Source of the DNA: Yersinia mollaretii ATCC 43969
GTDB lineage: Bacteria; Pseudomonadota; Gammaproteobacteria; Enterobacterales; Enterobacteriaceae
Assembly: GCF_013282725.1 (NCBI RefSeq)
Contig: NZ_CP054043.1
Coordinates: 2,170,001 to 2,234,000, forward strand
Reading direction: 5' to 3'
DNA: 64,000 nt
The translations under genes were made by a program, and so were the position numbers. The notes beneath the pieces are model-generated. The model saw only the letters and a list, made by a program, of their open reading frames with translations, was not told the DNA's origin and did no database searches. Numbering within the stretch: the stretch's first letter is position 1; each line of letters opens with the position of its first letter. Below, in pieces: positions 37,759 through 46,922 of the stretch.

Positions 37759-38523
37759 CTACTCAGAGATATTCCACTTATGCGCCAGAGTGGATTTTGT
37801 CTCGCCAGTCAGCCATTGGTTGACCTCATCGAGCAGCGGTTGGTTATCTTTTGCCATCATATAGACTTTGTAGCTGCCGGTGCCGGGTAATATTTCCGGT
37901 GTGGCGACACAAAATATGCCCGGCTCTTTACTTTGGTAGTAATCCCCCTCGATCAAGTCGGTAAACATAATATCTGCGCTTTGATCTCGGACACCCTGCA
38001 AATTGGCGACATTATCTTTGGTGCGGATAATCTGTGCTTTCTTGATATTGGCATCGACAAAGGATTGGTTGGTGCCGCCGGGATTCACAATGACTTTTAC
38101 CGCTTCGCGATCAATAGCCGCCAGCGTTGGGAATTTTTTGGCTTGCTGGCAGTTGGCGAGGGCAATTTTACCGTTCTTGACCACGGCGCTGGATAGGGCA
38201 AATTGTGCTGCGCGGCCCGGAGTCTCTGTCACGCCGCCCATGGCAATATCAAATTTATCGGCCACCAGATCGTCCGACAGTGTTGGCCAGCTTGTGGCTA
38301 CAAATGTGACATTAAGCTTCAGGCTATCAGCCAGAGACTTTGCCATATCAACATCATAACCCACTAATTGGCCCTGCTTATCGTGGAAGGCCAAAGGGGC
38401 ATAATCGCCGGGCACACCAATGCGTAACTCCCCACTCTGCTTAATTTCCTGCCAGCTTTTAGCCAATACAGGCTGGCTACCGATTAACACCACGATCATG
38501 ATTCCCAGAGATAACTTCTTCAT
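37759..38523 (-). CDS. Periplasmic solute-binding-fold protein, cyclohexadienyl dehydratase (PheC)-like
   Basis: This 254-residue protein has a signal peptide ending VLA (about residue 22). The fold is a type II solute-binding protein (RIGVPGDYAPLAFHDKQGQL). The segment VIVNPGGTNQSFVDANIKKA and the later MFTDLIEG match, from memory, periplasmic PheC of Pseudomonas better than amino-acid binders, so it may convert prephenate/arogenate rather than bind a solute. No permease or ATPase is adjacent, which also favours an enzyme. ATG 38523 has AGGA at proper spacing; the longer frame to 38604 does not give a normal signal sequence. Confidence 0.7.
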   Translation of the reverse strand: MKKLSLGIMIVVLIGSQPVLAKSWQEIKQSGELRIGVPGDYAPLAFHDKQGQLVGYDVDMAKSLADSLKLNVTFVATSWPTLSDDLVADKFDIAMGGVTETPGRAAQFALSSAVVKNGKIALANCQQAKKFPTLAAIDREAVKVIVNPGGTNQSFVDANIKKAQIIRTKDNVANLQGVRDQSADIMFTDLIEGDYYQSKEPGIFCVATPEILPGTGSYKVYMMAKDNQPLLDEVNQWLTGETKSTLAHKWNISE

Positions 38524-38792
38524 TTTCATTCCTGTTCTTTTTATAAAAGCGTTTGTAGGATAATTAGGGGGGAAATAGTACCCCCCTTTATCAGCAGATG
38601 TCATTGAATAACGACTCTCTTGTCGCTTAACTGTTTACATCGAGGATTTACAATTGCTGGCGACTTAGCTCTTTGCTGGTAAACCCAACATACAGGGAAA
38701 GAGCAGGGCGGGGCATTAGAATAAATATAAATTAGACGTCACTCCCCTATAAAGATAGAATATCAGCGCGCAAAAAATAGGGAGATAATGCG

Positions 38793-39119
38793 GTGACAGA
38801 ATTAGAAATGGAAAAAAAACTGTTAGAAAACGGCTTTACCGCCAAGAATATTGAGCACATGCGGAAAATTATTTCGCGTGATGAGGAGCCAAAAGAGACT
38901 TATTTGAGTTTACTCAAAGATTTAAAGAAACGTTTTTGGGCTGGATGTTTGATTTGTGCGATTTTTCTTATTGTTTTGATTGTTTTCATCCTCAAATATT
39001 CAGTCAGTGAAACATCAAGTTACCTTATTGTCATGATTTTTAGCTTGTATGCTACTTATTATATAATACCAATGAATTTGGCATGGAAATCATACCGGTA
39101 TCTAAACAAGGAGGAGTGA
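38793..39119 (+). CDS. Small two-helix membrane protein, function unknown
   Basis: This 108-residue protein has a charged N-terminal part followed by two membrane helices (FWAGCLICAIFLIVLIVFIL and YLIVMIFSLYATYYIIPM). The start is GTG 38793, 8 nt after GGAG; an ATG at 38808 is possible. I do not recognise the family. Its 3' end overlaps the convergent DUF4225-like gene by 68 bp. Small two-helix proteins beside putative membrane-active proteins are often immunity factors, but that is conjecture. The region is AT-rich compared with its neighbours. Confidence 0.65.
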   Translation: MTELEMEKKLLENGFTAKNIEHMRKIISRDEEPKETYLSLLKDLKKRFWAGCLICAIFLIVLIVFILKYSVSETSSYLIVMIFSLYATYYIIPMNLAWKSYRYLNKEE

Positions 39120-39951
39120 CCCTCCTTAGTTGACTATTTTTTTCGTATTCTGAATTATCATCTAAATATGTGCTACCGATAACCCTTAATTTATTTGTAG
39201 CCTTAATCCCTTGTATCGCAAGGGCAGGTCTTCCCATGCTATTTATTTTTCTGTAATAATCAGCAGGTAAGTATCTATACAGTCTCCATACGTCAGCTTT
39301 TAACGATAATTTAATGACGCCATAGAAAGAGGTGCTCAAATCCGCCGCATAGTAGGCCAGCATTCCTGTTTTTCGTTCAAACCCCAAGAATTCAGCTGTC
39401 CCCATATAAGCATCCTGCATAAAGTCTATGGCATTCTCATTGCCTTTCAGTCTTTCTACACCTGCAATTGAGCTACTGGCACCATTTAATATTAAATGAA
39501 CACCGATAATAGTCCCAACAACATTCCCTGTTGCTATTGAGCCAGCAATGATACCCAAACCGGCCACTACCTGCATACCACCTAAAACCACTGCTATTCC
39601 GTCAATAACATAGCCAATAACTTTGTCATGCTCTTCAATTTTGGCGGATATATACACTTTTGCTTGCTTTAATGACAGCATACTGTCTTGACTTGAAAGG
39701 TGATAGCACTCCATTTTCAAGTTATCTATCCCTTCCTTACATTCGTTGTCTGTTTTCGCACTGCGAATAAAAGTCAGGTTTCTTTCTGCGAACTCTTTTA
39801 CATCACTCTCAAAGCGACTCCTCAAGAATGCATCCTGTATGTTATTAAAAGAGACTCTTCTTGAAATATTGATTAATTTATCTGCATCTATTTTTGCCAT
39901 TGCATAAAAGTAATTATTATTTCTTTCTCGCGCACTTAACCCAATATCCAT
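39052..39951 (-). CDS. DUF4225-like protein with hydrophobic glycine-rich core
   Basis: This 299-residue protein has a polar helical N-terminal half, then a long hydrophobic Gly/Ala-rich stretch (YVIDGIAVVLGGMQVVAGLG and on, about residues 115-165), and a C-terminal region of mixed character. From memory this matches the Enterobacterales family DUF4225, members of which occur beside or fused to secreted toxins. It has no signal peptide. GGAGAGGG before the ATG is a strong ribosome site. AT-rich composition suggests horizontal origin. A membrane-active toxin is a guess. Confidence 0.65.
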   Translation of the reverse strand: MDIGLSARERNNNYFYAMAKIDADKLINISRRVSFNNIQDAFLRSRFESDVKEFAERNLTFIRSAKTDNECKEGIDNLKMECYHLSSQDSMLSLKQAKVYISAKIEEHDKVIGYVIDGIAVVLGGMQVVAGLGIIAGSIATGNVVGTIIGVHLILNGASSSIAGVERLKGNENAIDFMQDAYMGTAEFLGFERKTGMLAYYAADLSTSFYGVIKLSLKADVWRLYRYLPADYYRKINSMGRPALAIQGIKATNKLRVIGSTYLDDNSEYEKNSQLRRVTPPCLDTGMISMPNSLVLYNK

Positions 39952-40169
39952 TTGCCCTCTCCTTTTTTATAGTTCTAATCTGATTGTATCGTTAGATTGA
40001 ATCCATTTATCTATGCATTTTATATTTTAGGATTATTGCTCGATAAAAATAGGGCTTATATCCTAAGACGGTATCCATAATGATCAAAACCAGCCCGAAA
40101 GCTGGTGTTGATTTTAGGTGGGGGATAGACCTGCTTAATCGGCGATAAAGAGGTCAGTACCGAAAACGC

Positions 40170-41336
40170 TTAACGCAGTGCCTGAAGGATATTATAGGCC
40201 GCTTGTACACGGACAGGATTGGGGTAGTTTTTGTTAGCTAACATTACGATGCCAATATTCTGCTCTGGGATGAAAACAATATAAGCTCCAAAGCCATTGG
40301 TCGCCCCGGTCTTATGCACCCAAGATGCGCGTACCGCAGGAGGTGGCGGGAGCAACTCCTTTGCTTTACGTGGTTTCAGTGCGACATCATTGCCACTGTC
40401 GGCAATAACCCGCTGTGGGTCGATAGGCCAGTTATACATTTCCCAGCCCAAGCCTTGGAATATCTCTCCCGCTTGGAAATAGCGAGACTGGGCCGCGATA
40501 AGCGCTTGCTTTAGCTTATCGTTTTCGACAGGCAGGCTCTCTGGGTTCATATTGGCCTGCATAAATCTCACCATATCTTTGGTGGTGGATTTCACGCCAT
40601 AGGCTTCCTCACCCAACATGCCCAAGGTGACGCGCATCGGCTGACCCTCTTTATATCCCCACGCATAGTTTGGCAGCATCGATTCAGGGACAGTGATAAA
40701 AGTATGATTCAGTTTTAAAGGCTGGAACACACTCTTCTTCATGTACTCTTCGAAGGTTAACTGACTTCTTTTTACCGCCAGCGCACCGAATAAGCCAATG
40801 CTGGCATTGGAGTAATTTCGCATCTCCCCCGGTGCCCACTCGGGTTGCCACTGTTGATAATATTGCCATAGTGATTTCTGGTCGGTAACCGAATCAGGCA
40901 GTTGAAGAGGAAGCCCGCCCGCCGTGTAGGTCGCCAGATGCAACATTTTCACCGCTTTCCACTGACTCCCCGTCAGCTCAGGGGCGTAATCCGTCACGGG
41001 ATCATTCAGGTTCATGATCCCTGTTTGCATGGCATATTCCCCGGCAACGCCGGTAAAGGTCTTACTCACCGAACCGAGTTCAAACAGCGTATTTTCAGTC
41101 ACGGGAGTGCCTGCTTTGATATCCGCTACGCCGTAGTTAAAAAATTGGGGTTTTCCGTCATAAAATACAGCGACGGCCATACCGGGAATATCTTGCTTTT
41201 CAATCAATGGCTTAAGGGTGTCATTGACGATAGCGGCAACCTGCTGTTCCGTCAGTTTGGTTTGTGCCGAGGTAGAGAGTGGGGAGGCGGCGATAGCGGT
41301 TAAGACCAAAGTGGTGATTAGAGACTTTTTCATCAT
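40170..41336 (-). CDS. ampC: Class C beta-lactamase AmpC
   Basis: This 388-residue periplasmic serine beta-lactamase has a signal peptide ending TSA (residue 24). The active-site motifs are SVSK (Ser89, Lys92), YSN (NYSNASIG) and KTG (HKTGATNGFGAY). All are intact and the length matches Yersinia AmpC. It would hydrolyse penicillins and early cephalosporins. ATG 41336 has GGAAGA 7 nt upstream; ATG 41333 is equally possible. No divergent ampR is present, so induction through a neighbouring regulator is not evident. Confidence 0.95.
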   Translation of the reverse strand: MMKKSLITTLVLTAIAASPLSTSAQTKLTEQQVAAIVNDTLKPLIEKQDIPGMAVAVFYDGKPQFFNYGVADIKAGTPVTENTLFELGSVSKTFTGVAGEYAMQTGIMNLNDPVTDYAPELTGSQWKAVKMLHLATYTAGGLPLQLPDSVTDQKSLWQYYQQWQPEWAPGEMRNYSNASIGLFGALAVKRSQLTFEEYMKKSVFQPLKLNHTFITVPESMLPNYAWGYKEGQPMRVTLGMLGEEAYGVKSTTKDMVRFMQANMNPESLPVENDKLKQALIAAQSRYFQAGEIFQGLGWEMYNWPIDPQRVIADSGNDVALKPRKAKELLPPPPAVRASWVHKTGATNGFGAYIVFIPEQNIGIVMLANKNYPNPVRVQAAYNILQALR

Positions 41337-42034
41337 TAGAGAATCTTCCATAGACGGATAAATAGTAAGCAGTGTGGCTCCTTCTGCGCCACAGATTTTG
41401 CAGTGATTGATTACGGATGGCAATCAATTCCATTTAACCTATAGTAAGAGAAAATGTAACAAATCCCCTGCCGTGCAACGTTATCTGCTGCTCGGTGCTG
41501 TTCGCCCCAATTTTGTGATGTATGACACTCTCCCTCGATTTCATCGTGATATGGCTCACAATAAACTGGGCATTTGCCTAAAAAACCTCGCCTTTTCTGC
41601 TGCTTTTGCAGCGATTTTCCTAATGACTATTCGATGGTTATCTTCAATACTGAATAAGTGAAATAACATTCCATTTTAAAAGATCCAATGTTCTACTATT
41701 TGATGCAATTAAATCATTATTAAAAATAAGGGATTAGTGTTTTCGCGCCGAGGGACAAGGGTGATTGAGTCAGATAACAGTCGCGAAGCGGCCCAGACTA
41801 ATGACAAACCCTGATGACGCGATCTTAAACGGTGAGGACAGTCGGAAGAGTAAAGCGTCCGCGCCAGGGAGGGCGCGGCTCGAGCCATCAGGGACGCTTA
41901 TTCTTACGAAGGGAATACGGCGTCTTTACGATCCGCCTGTTTTCACCGCCGCTGGCATTTTGTCAACAACCTCAGTCGCGAAGCGACCCCAGTTTCGATT
42001 GAAAACGAGATGAACATTAAAGGCAGGTAATCAG
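41337..42034. other. Intergenic region between ampC and the enolase-superfamily gene
   Basis: This 698-bp gap holds the ampC promoter side (41337 onward) and a structured repeat element at about 41774-41990 (annotated separately). A frame of 84 codons at 41407-41661 ends in a possible membrane helix but shows no family features. An ampR gene, which might be expected here, is absent. Confidence 0.5.
41774..41990. repeat. Structured intergenic repeat element
   Basis: The element is bounded by direct repeats AGTCGCGAAGCG(G/A)CCC at about 41779 and 41974. Inside are nested inverted repeats: AAGCGTCC with GGACGCTT, GCGCC with GGCGC, and the palindrome GGCTCGAGCC. The stretch around 41936-41977 (CGCTGGCATTTTGTCAACAA) recurs with a few changes at 58005-58046. 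It looks like a member of a dispersed Yersinia repeat family. Confidence 0.55.
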
Positions 42035-43186
42035 GTGAAAATAATCTCAGTAGATGTAACCGTTTTTTCTTATCCCACCCGGCGTGTTTCCGATACCGCA
42101 GGGCATTCGCATCCCGGCGAAGAGTCGCAGGCCAAAATGGCGATGCTGACCTTGACCACCGATGAGGGCGATTGTGGTTATGCCTTTGCGCCCCCTGAAG
42201 TCATTCGCCCGCACATTATCAACAGTTTCTTTAAAAAAGTGCTGATTGGGCAGAACCCCTTTGACCGTGAGCGGCTGTGGAATGATTTGGTGCATTGGCA
42301 GCGGGGGAGCGCCAACCAGCTCACTGATCGAGCGCTGGCAATTGCCGAGCAAGCGATCTGGGATCTGTTGGGCCGCAAGCTGGGCCAGCCGGTTTATAAG
42401 TTACTCGGTGGCTATCGCGACAAAGTGTTGGCCTATGGCAGCACCATGTGTGGTGATGAGTTGGCGGATGGCTTATCCACGCCCGACGAGTATGCGCGCT
42501 TTGCCGAGCAACTGGTCGCCAGAGGCTACAAAGGGATCAAGCTGCATACTTGGATGCCGCCGGTCTCCTTTGCGCCGAGTCCACAAATGGATGTCCGTGC
42601 TTGTGCCGCCGTGCGCGAAGCGGTGGGGCCAGATATCGCGTTGATGCTTGATGGCTACCACTGGTACAGCCGCAGCGACGCACTCTATATTGGCCGCGAG
42701 TTGCAAAAGCTGAATTTTAGCTGGTTTGAAGAGCCGATGGAGGAGCAGAGCATGGCTTCCTATTGTTGGCTGCGGGAGAACCTACAGATTGACATCATTG
42801 GGCCTGAAAGTCTGGCGGGTAAATACTTTAGCCGCGCCGACTGGGTGAAAGCGGGGGCTTGCGACATTCTCCGCGCTGGCGTTCAAGGGGTAGGCGGCAT
42901 TACTCCGTGCTTGAAAGTGGCACATTTGGCGGAATCTTTCGGCATGGATTGCGAGATCCACGGCAATGGCGCACCTAATTTGGCGGTGGTCGGGGCGATC
43001 CGCAATTGCCGTTGGTATGAGCGCGGGCTACTGCATCCGTTCCTCGATTACGATGAACCTGCCGCTTACCTCAATAGCATTATCGACCCGATGGACAGTG
43101 AAGGTTATGTCTCACTGCCAACCCGTCCGGGCTTGGGTGAGGATATTAATTTCGACTATATCGAAGCCCATACTATTCACTCTTAA
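42035..43186 (+). CDS. Enolase-superfamily enzyme (mandelate racemase/dehydratase-like)
   Basis: This 383-residue protein has a capping domain and a TIM barrel. The base motif is KGIKLHTW (Lys-x-His). Metal ligands are in LMLDGYHWY, SWFEEPM and IIGPESLAG, and the second base region reads EIHGNGAPN. Such enzymes dehydrate or epimerise acid sugars or amino-acid derivatives. GTG is the start codon, after AGG. It is followed by a five-gene peptide/nickel-family ABC transporter on the same strand, so the substrate is probably what that system imports. Specificity cannot be told. Confidence 0.8.
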   Translation: MKIISVDVTVFSYPTRRVSDTAGHSHPGEESQAKMAMLTLTTDEGDCGYAFAPPEVIRPHIINSFFKKVLIGQNPFDRERLWNDLVHWQRGSANQLTDRALAIAEQAIWDLLGRKLGQPVYKLLGGYRDKVLAYGSTMCGDELADGLSTPDEYARFAEQLVARGYKGIKLHTWMPPVSFAPSPQMDVRACAAVREAVGPDIALMLDGYHWYSRSDALYIGRELQKLNFSWFEEPMEEQSMASYCWLRENLQIDIIGPESLAGKYFSRADWVKAGACDILRAGVQGVGGITPCLKVAHLAESFGMDCEIHGNGAPNLAVVGAIRNCRWYERGLLHPFLDYDEPAAYLNSIIDPMDSEGYVSLPTRPGLGEDINFDYIEAHTIHS

Positions 43187-43268
43187 CCCATACGGTTCAC
43201 TTTTAACCCATTGTATCAATTATAAAAATAAGCATTCAGATCTAGCCTTTTCTTACCGGAGATGGTCC

Positions 43269-44915
43269 ATGAACGCGATAATAACAGTTAGAACATCAAT
43301 AGCAGTTAGAACATCAATAGTAGTTAGAACACTCCTCCTTACCCTAATGGTCACCCTGACGTCGGCTGGCGTCAGTGTGGCTAAAACGCCCGATGACCAA
43401 CTGATTGTTGGCATGAATATGAATAACCTGCTGTCTCTCGATCCGGCGGCAATGACCGGCAATGATGCGGTTTCTATCATTGTTAATCTGTATGACTCAC
43501 TGGTGGAGCTAGACCCACACACGCCGAGCAAAGTGCTGCCCGGTGCAGCTACCGCATGGAACATCAGTGATGACGGCAAGTTAATTACCTTTACCTTGCG
43601 TGACGGAATGAAGTTCCACTCCGGCAATCCGGTGACGGCGGCCGATTTTGCTTGGTCGATGAATCGCCTGATGCACCTCAATCTGGCGCAAGCCACCACG
43701 TGGAAATCCTACGGTTTCACTGCCGAGAACGTCGAGCAACTGATCCGCGCTAAAGACCCGTTAACCGTGGAGATAGAACTGCCTAAACCCACTGACCCGA
43801 AACTGGTGATCTACTCACTGGGCACCTTGGGCAGTGGTTCGATTCTGGATCGCGCCACCGTGATGCAGCATGAGAAAAATGGCGACTGGGGCAATGGTTG
43901 GCTGACCACTAACGAGGCGGGTTCTGGCCCCTTCAAGCTGGATGTCTGGCAGGCAAAAGATGTCCTGCGCATGAGCCGAGTAGAGAACTACTGGCAGGGG
44001 GATGCCAAGATCAAGCGGGCGATATTCCGCCATATGACCGAGTCACAAGCGCTGCGGTTAATGATCGAAAAAGGCGATATTGATATTGCCAGCGGCATGT
44101 CGGTGCCGGATATCAATGCGCTGAAAACTAACCCAGAGATCAAGGTCGATGAAGTCCAACGCGGCACGATTTACTATGTCGCCATGAGTCTGAAAGAGCC
44201 GCATTTCGCCAATCCGAAAGTGCGCGAGGCGGTGCGCTATCTGATTGATTATGCTGGGATCAATAGCACCATCATGCCGGGCTACGGGATTTTCCATCAG
44301 CGCCCGATTCAGAAAGGGATGGAGGTCACTCTGCCGGATCCGGGCTATACATTGGATGTGGCAAAAGCCAAGGCGCTGTTAGCCGAAGCGGGCTACCCAG
44401 AGGGGTTCACCACCACACTGCGCGTGCTCTCTGATCCGCCATTTATCAATGTGGCGACTTCCGTGCAATCCACACTGGCACAGGCAGGGATTCAAGCCAA
44501 AATTCTGACTGGCACCGGCAATCAGGTGTATGGCGCGATGCGCGATCGTCAATTCGACATGCTGGTTGGTCGGGGGGGCGGTGGCGTTGACCCCCATCCT
44601 CACTCTAGCCTGCGCTCCATTGCCTATAACCCAGATAACAGTGATGCCGCCAAGCTGACCAACTTTCAGGGCTGGCGCACCTCTTTCTACGATAAACAAC
44701 TTAACGATTTGATTGATAACGCGTTAATCGAGAAAGATCCGGCCAAGCAAAAGCAGATGTATATCGAAGTTCAGGAGCGCTATGACGCGCTCTATCCCGC
44801 TATTTTGCCGATCTCACAGATGGTTGATTCTGTGGTGGTGCGCAAAGACGTGATGGATTACGTGCCGCATCCGTCCACCACCACCCGTCTGCTACAGGTC
44901 TATAAGCAGCGATAA
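43269..44915 (+). CDS. ABC transporter substrate-binding protein (DppA/OppA family)
   Basis: This 548-residue periplasmic binding protein of the peptide/opine/nickel family has a signal peptide cleaved near VAK (about residue 38) and family motifs ITFTLRDGMKFHSGNPVTA and GSGPFKLDVWQ. ATG 43269 is chosen; the open frame extends upstream inside the previous gene without support. The signal-peptide region contains three 18-bp tandem repeats encoding VRTSIA-type hexamers, which is unusual. It lies 82 bp after the enolase-superfamily gene. Confidence 0.88.
   Translation: MNAIITVRTSIAVRTSIVVRTLLLTLMVTLTSAGVSVAKTPDDQLIVGMNMNNLLSLDPAAMTGNDAVSIIVNLYDSLVELDPHTPSKVLPGAATAWNISDDGKLITFTLRDGMKFHSGNPVTAADFAWSMNRLMHLNLAQATTWKSYGFTAENVEQLIRAKDPLTVEIELPKPTDPKLVIYSLGTLGSGSILDRATVMQHEKNGDWGNGWLTTNEAGSGPFKLDVWQAKDVLRMSRVENYWQGDAKIKRAIFRHMTESQALRLMIEKGDIDIASGMSVPDINALKTNPEIKVDEVQRGTIYYVAMSLKEPHFANPKVREAVRYLIDYAGINSTIMPGYGIFHQRPIQKGMEVTLPDPGYTLDVAKAKALLAEAGYPEGFTTTLRVLSDPPFINVATSVQSTLAQAGIQAKILTGTGNQVYGAMRDRQFDMLVGRGGGGVDPHPHSSLRSIAYNPDNSDAAKLTNFQGWRTSFYDKQLNDLIDNALIEKDPAKQKQMYIEVQERYDALYPAILPISQMVDSVVVRKDVMDYVPHPSTTTRLLQVYKQR
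43281..43334 (+). repeat. Three 18-bp tandem repeats in a signal-peptide coding region
   Basis: Units ATAACAGTTAGAACATCA, ATAGCAGTTAGAACATCA and ATAGTAGTTAGAACACTC follow each other in frame and encode (I)(T/A/V)VRTS-like hexapeptides in the N-region of the binding-protein signal sequence. The multiple of three keeps the frame if copy number changes. Confidence 0.85.
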
Positions 44916-44976
44916 TTCACTGCACGCAACCTAAGGGGCAGGGCAGGGTGTGCCTTGCCCGTCTCGGGAGGATAGC

Positions 44977-46017
44977 ATGAAGGTTTCAGACTGGTTTGCT
45001 CCACATGGTGTTGCACGGCGTTTATCAAAGCGCCTTTTGCAAGTGGCGGTGACCTTATTTGGCTTATTGATTCTGACTTTTATTATTGGTCGGGTGATGC
45101 CGATTGACCCGGTGCTGGCGATTGTCGGTCAGGATGCGGATCAAAGCACCTATCAGCAGGTTTACCTGCAACTGGGGCTGGATAAGCCGCTATGGACACA
45201 ATTCTTTATCTATTTTAACTCGCTGATCCACGGTGATCTCGGCAATGCCTTGCTGACCGGGCGGCCGGTGGTGGATGACATCATCCGCGTCTTCCCTGCC
45301 ACCATAGAGCTTGCGACCATGGCGATTTTGGTGGGTGCGGGGCTGGGTATTCCACTGGGTGTGATGGCGGCGGCGCGGCGCGGCAAATTTGCTGACTATG
45401 TGGTGCGCTTTATCAGTCTGGCGGGCTACTCAACCCCCATTTTCTGGGTGGGCATGATGGGGCTGCTGGTGTTCTATGCCTGGCTAAACTGGGTCGGTGG
45501 GGCGGGGCGGGTGGATATGGCCTATGACGGTCTGGTGGATCGCCGCACGGGCCTACTGCTGATTGACTCGGCGCTGGCGGGGGAGTGGGAGGTTTTCCGC
45601 AGCGCACTCAATCATCTGGTGCTGCCAGCCACTATTCTCGGCTTCCACTCACTGGCCTATATCAGCCGCATGACCCGCAGTTTTATGCTGGCGCAGTTGT
45701 CGCAGGAGTACATCATCACCGCCAAAGTGAAGGGCTTATCCGAGTTTCAGGTGCTGTGGGGCCATGCGTTCCGCAATATTCTGGTGCAATTATTGACGGT
45801 GGTGGCGCTGGCTTACGGCTCACTGCTGGAGGGCGCGGTACTGATCGAAACTGTCTTCTCGTGGCCCGGTTTTGGCTCCTATCTGACCGGCAGTCTATTG
45901 CTCGGTGATATGAATGCGGTGATGGGCTGTGTCTTGCTGGTGGGGCTGATCTTCGTTTCACTGAATTTACTCTCTGACATGCTGTATCAGATCTTTGACC
46001 CGAGGACGAATCAATGA
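44977..46017 (+). CDS. ABC transporter permease (DppB family)
   Basis: This 346-residue inner-membrane permease has six helices, the N-terminal QVAVTLFGLLILTFIIGRVM segment and the cytoplasmic EAA-like loop (AFRNILVQLLTVVALAYG). ATG 44977 follows GGGAGGATAGC and gives a normal DppB N-terminus. It overlaps the next permease by 4 bp. Confidence 0.9.
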   Translation: MKVSDWFAPHGVARRLSKRLLQVAVTLFGLLILTFIIGRVMPIDPVLAIVGQDADQSTYQQVYLQLGLDKPLWTQFFIYFNSLIHGDLGNALLTGRPVVDDIIRVFPATIELATMAILVGAGLGIPLGVMAAARRGKFADYVVRFISLAGYSTPIFWVGMMGLLVFYAWLNWVGGAGRVDMAYDGLVDRRTGLLLIDSALAGEWEVFRSALNHLVLPATILGFHSLAYISRMTRSFMLAQLSQEYIITAKVKGLSEFQVLWGHAFRNILVQLLTVVALAYGSLLEGAVLIETVFSWPGFGSYLTGSLLLGDMNAVMGCVLLVGLIFVSLNLLSDMLYQIFDPRTNQ

Positions 46018-46922
46018 TGCTTTCCTCTGAACCTGATAACACCGTGGCACGCCCTGAGCGCAACCGTCAGGGCTGGCAGCGCGGGTTATGGCGGGTGCTG
46101 AATTTCATGCGCACCTTAATGAAAAATCCGCTGACCGCCATCGGCGTCTCCATCATCGGCTTGCTGTTAGTGGTGGCCTTCTTTGCCCCGTGGTTGGCAA
46201 CTCATGATCCGCTGGTGCAGGATCTCGGCAATGCTTTGCAGGCACCCGGTAGCCAGCACTGGTTTGGCACCGATGAGTTTGGCCGCGATCAATACAGCCG
46301 GCTGATTTATGGCGCGCGCACCACCCTCTATATTGTGGCGCTGGTGTCGGTCACTGTCGGGCCAATCGGCCTGTTACTCGGCGTGGTCGCGGGTTATTTC
46401 GGCGGTAAAGTCGATAGCATCCTGATGCGCATTACCGACATTTTCATCTCCTTCCCTAGCTTGGTGCTGGCGCTGGCTTTCGTCGCCGCCCTCGGCCCCG
46501 GTCTGGAGCATGTGGTGATCGCGATCACTTTAACCGCGTGGCCACCGATTGCCCGTCTGGCAAGGGCCGAAACCCTCTCCCTGCGCAATGCCGATTTTGT
46601 CTCTGCGGTGAAATTGCAGGGGGCATCGCCGCTGCGCATCTTGCTGCGCCATATCGTGCCTCTCTGTCTGCCGTCGGTGATTATCCGTATCACCATGAAT
46701 ATGGCCGGGATTATTTTGACCGCTGCGGGTCTGGGCTTCCTCGGCTTGGGCGCTCAGCCACCGGACCCAGAGTGGGGGGCGATGATCTCCAGTGGCCGCC
46801 GCTACATGATGGAGTGCTGGTGGTTAGTGACCATTCCCGGTCTGGCGATTCTGCTGAACAGTCTGGCGTTTAACTTCTTAGGAGATGGCTTACGTGACAT
46901 CCTCGATCCCAGAACAGAATAA
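46014..46922 (+). CDS. ABC transporter permease (DppC family)
   Basis: This 302-residue second permease has six helices. The N-terminal region contains the family motif MRTLMKNPLTAIGVSIIGLL, then GTDEFGRDQYSRLIYGART, and the EAA loop (ARAETLSLRNADFVSAVKLQ). It pairs with the preceding permease to form the channel. Confidence 0.92.
   Translation: MMLSSEPDNTVARPERNRQGWQRGLWRVLNFMRTLMKNPLTAIGVSIIGLLLVVAFFAPWLATHDPLVQDLGNALQAPGSQHWFGTDEFGRDQYSRLIYGARTTLYIVALVSVTVGPIGLLLGVVAGYFGGKVDSILMRITDIFISFPSLVLALAFVAALGPGLEHVVIAITLTAWPPIARLARAETLSLRNADFVSAVKLQGASPLRILLRHIVPLCLPSVIIRITMNMAGIILTAAGLGFLGLGAQPPDPEWGAMISSGRRYMMECWWLVTIPGLAILLNSLAFNFLGDGLRDILDPRTE

Noticed and set aside
41407..41661. 84-codon frame upstream of ampC ending in a hydrophobic segment
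   Set aside because: No good ribosome site, the first half looks non-protein-like, and it covers the ampC promoter side. A shorter 36-codon small membrane protein cannot be fully excluded.
41765..42013. 82-codon frame across the structured repeat
   Set aside because: It follows the repeat arms and has no protein features.
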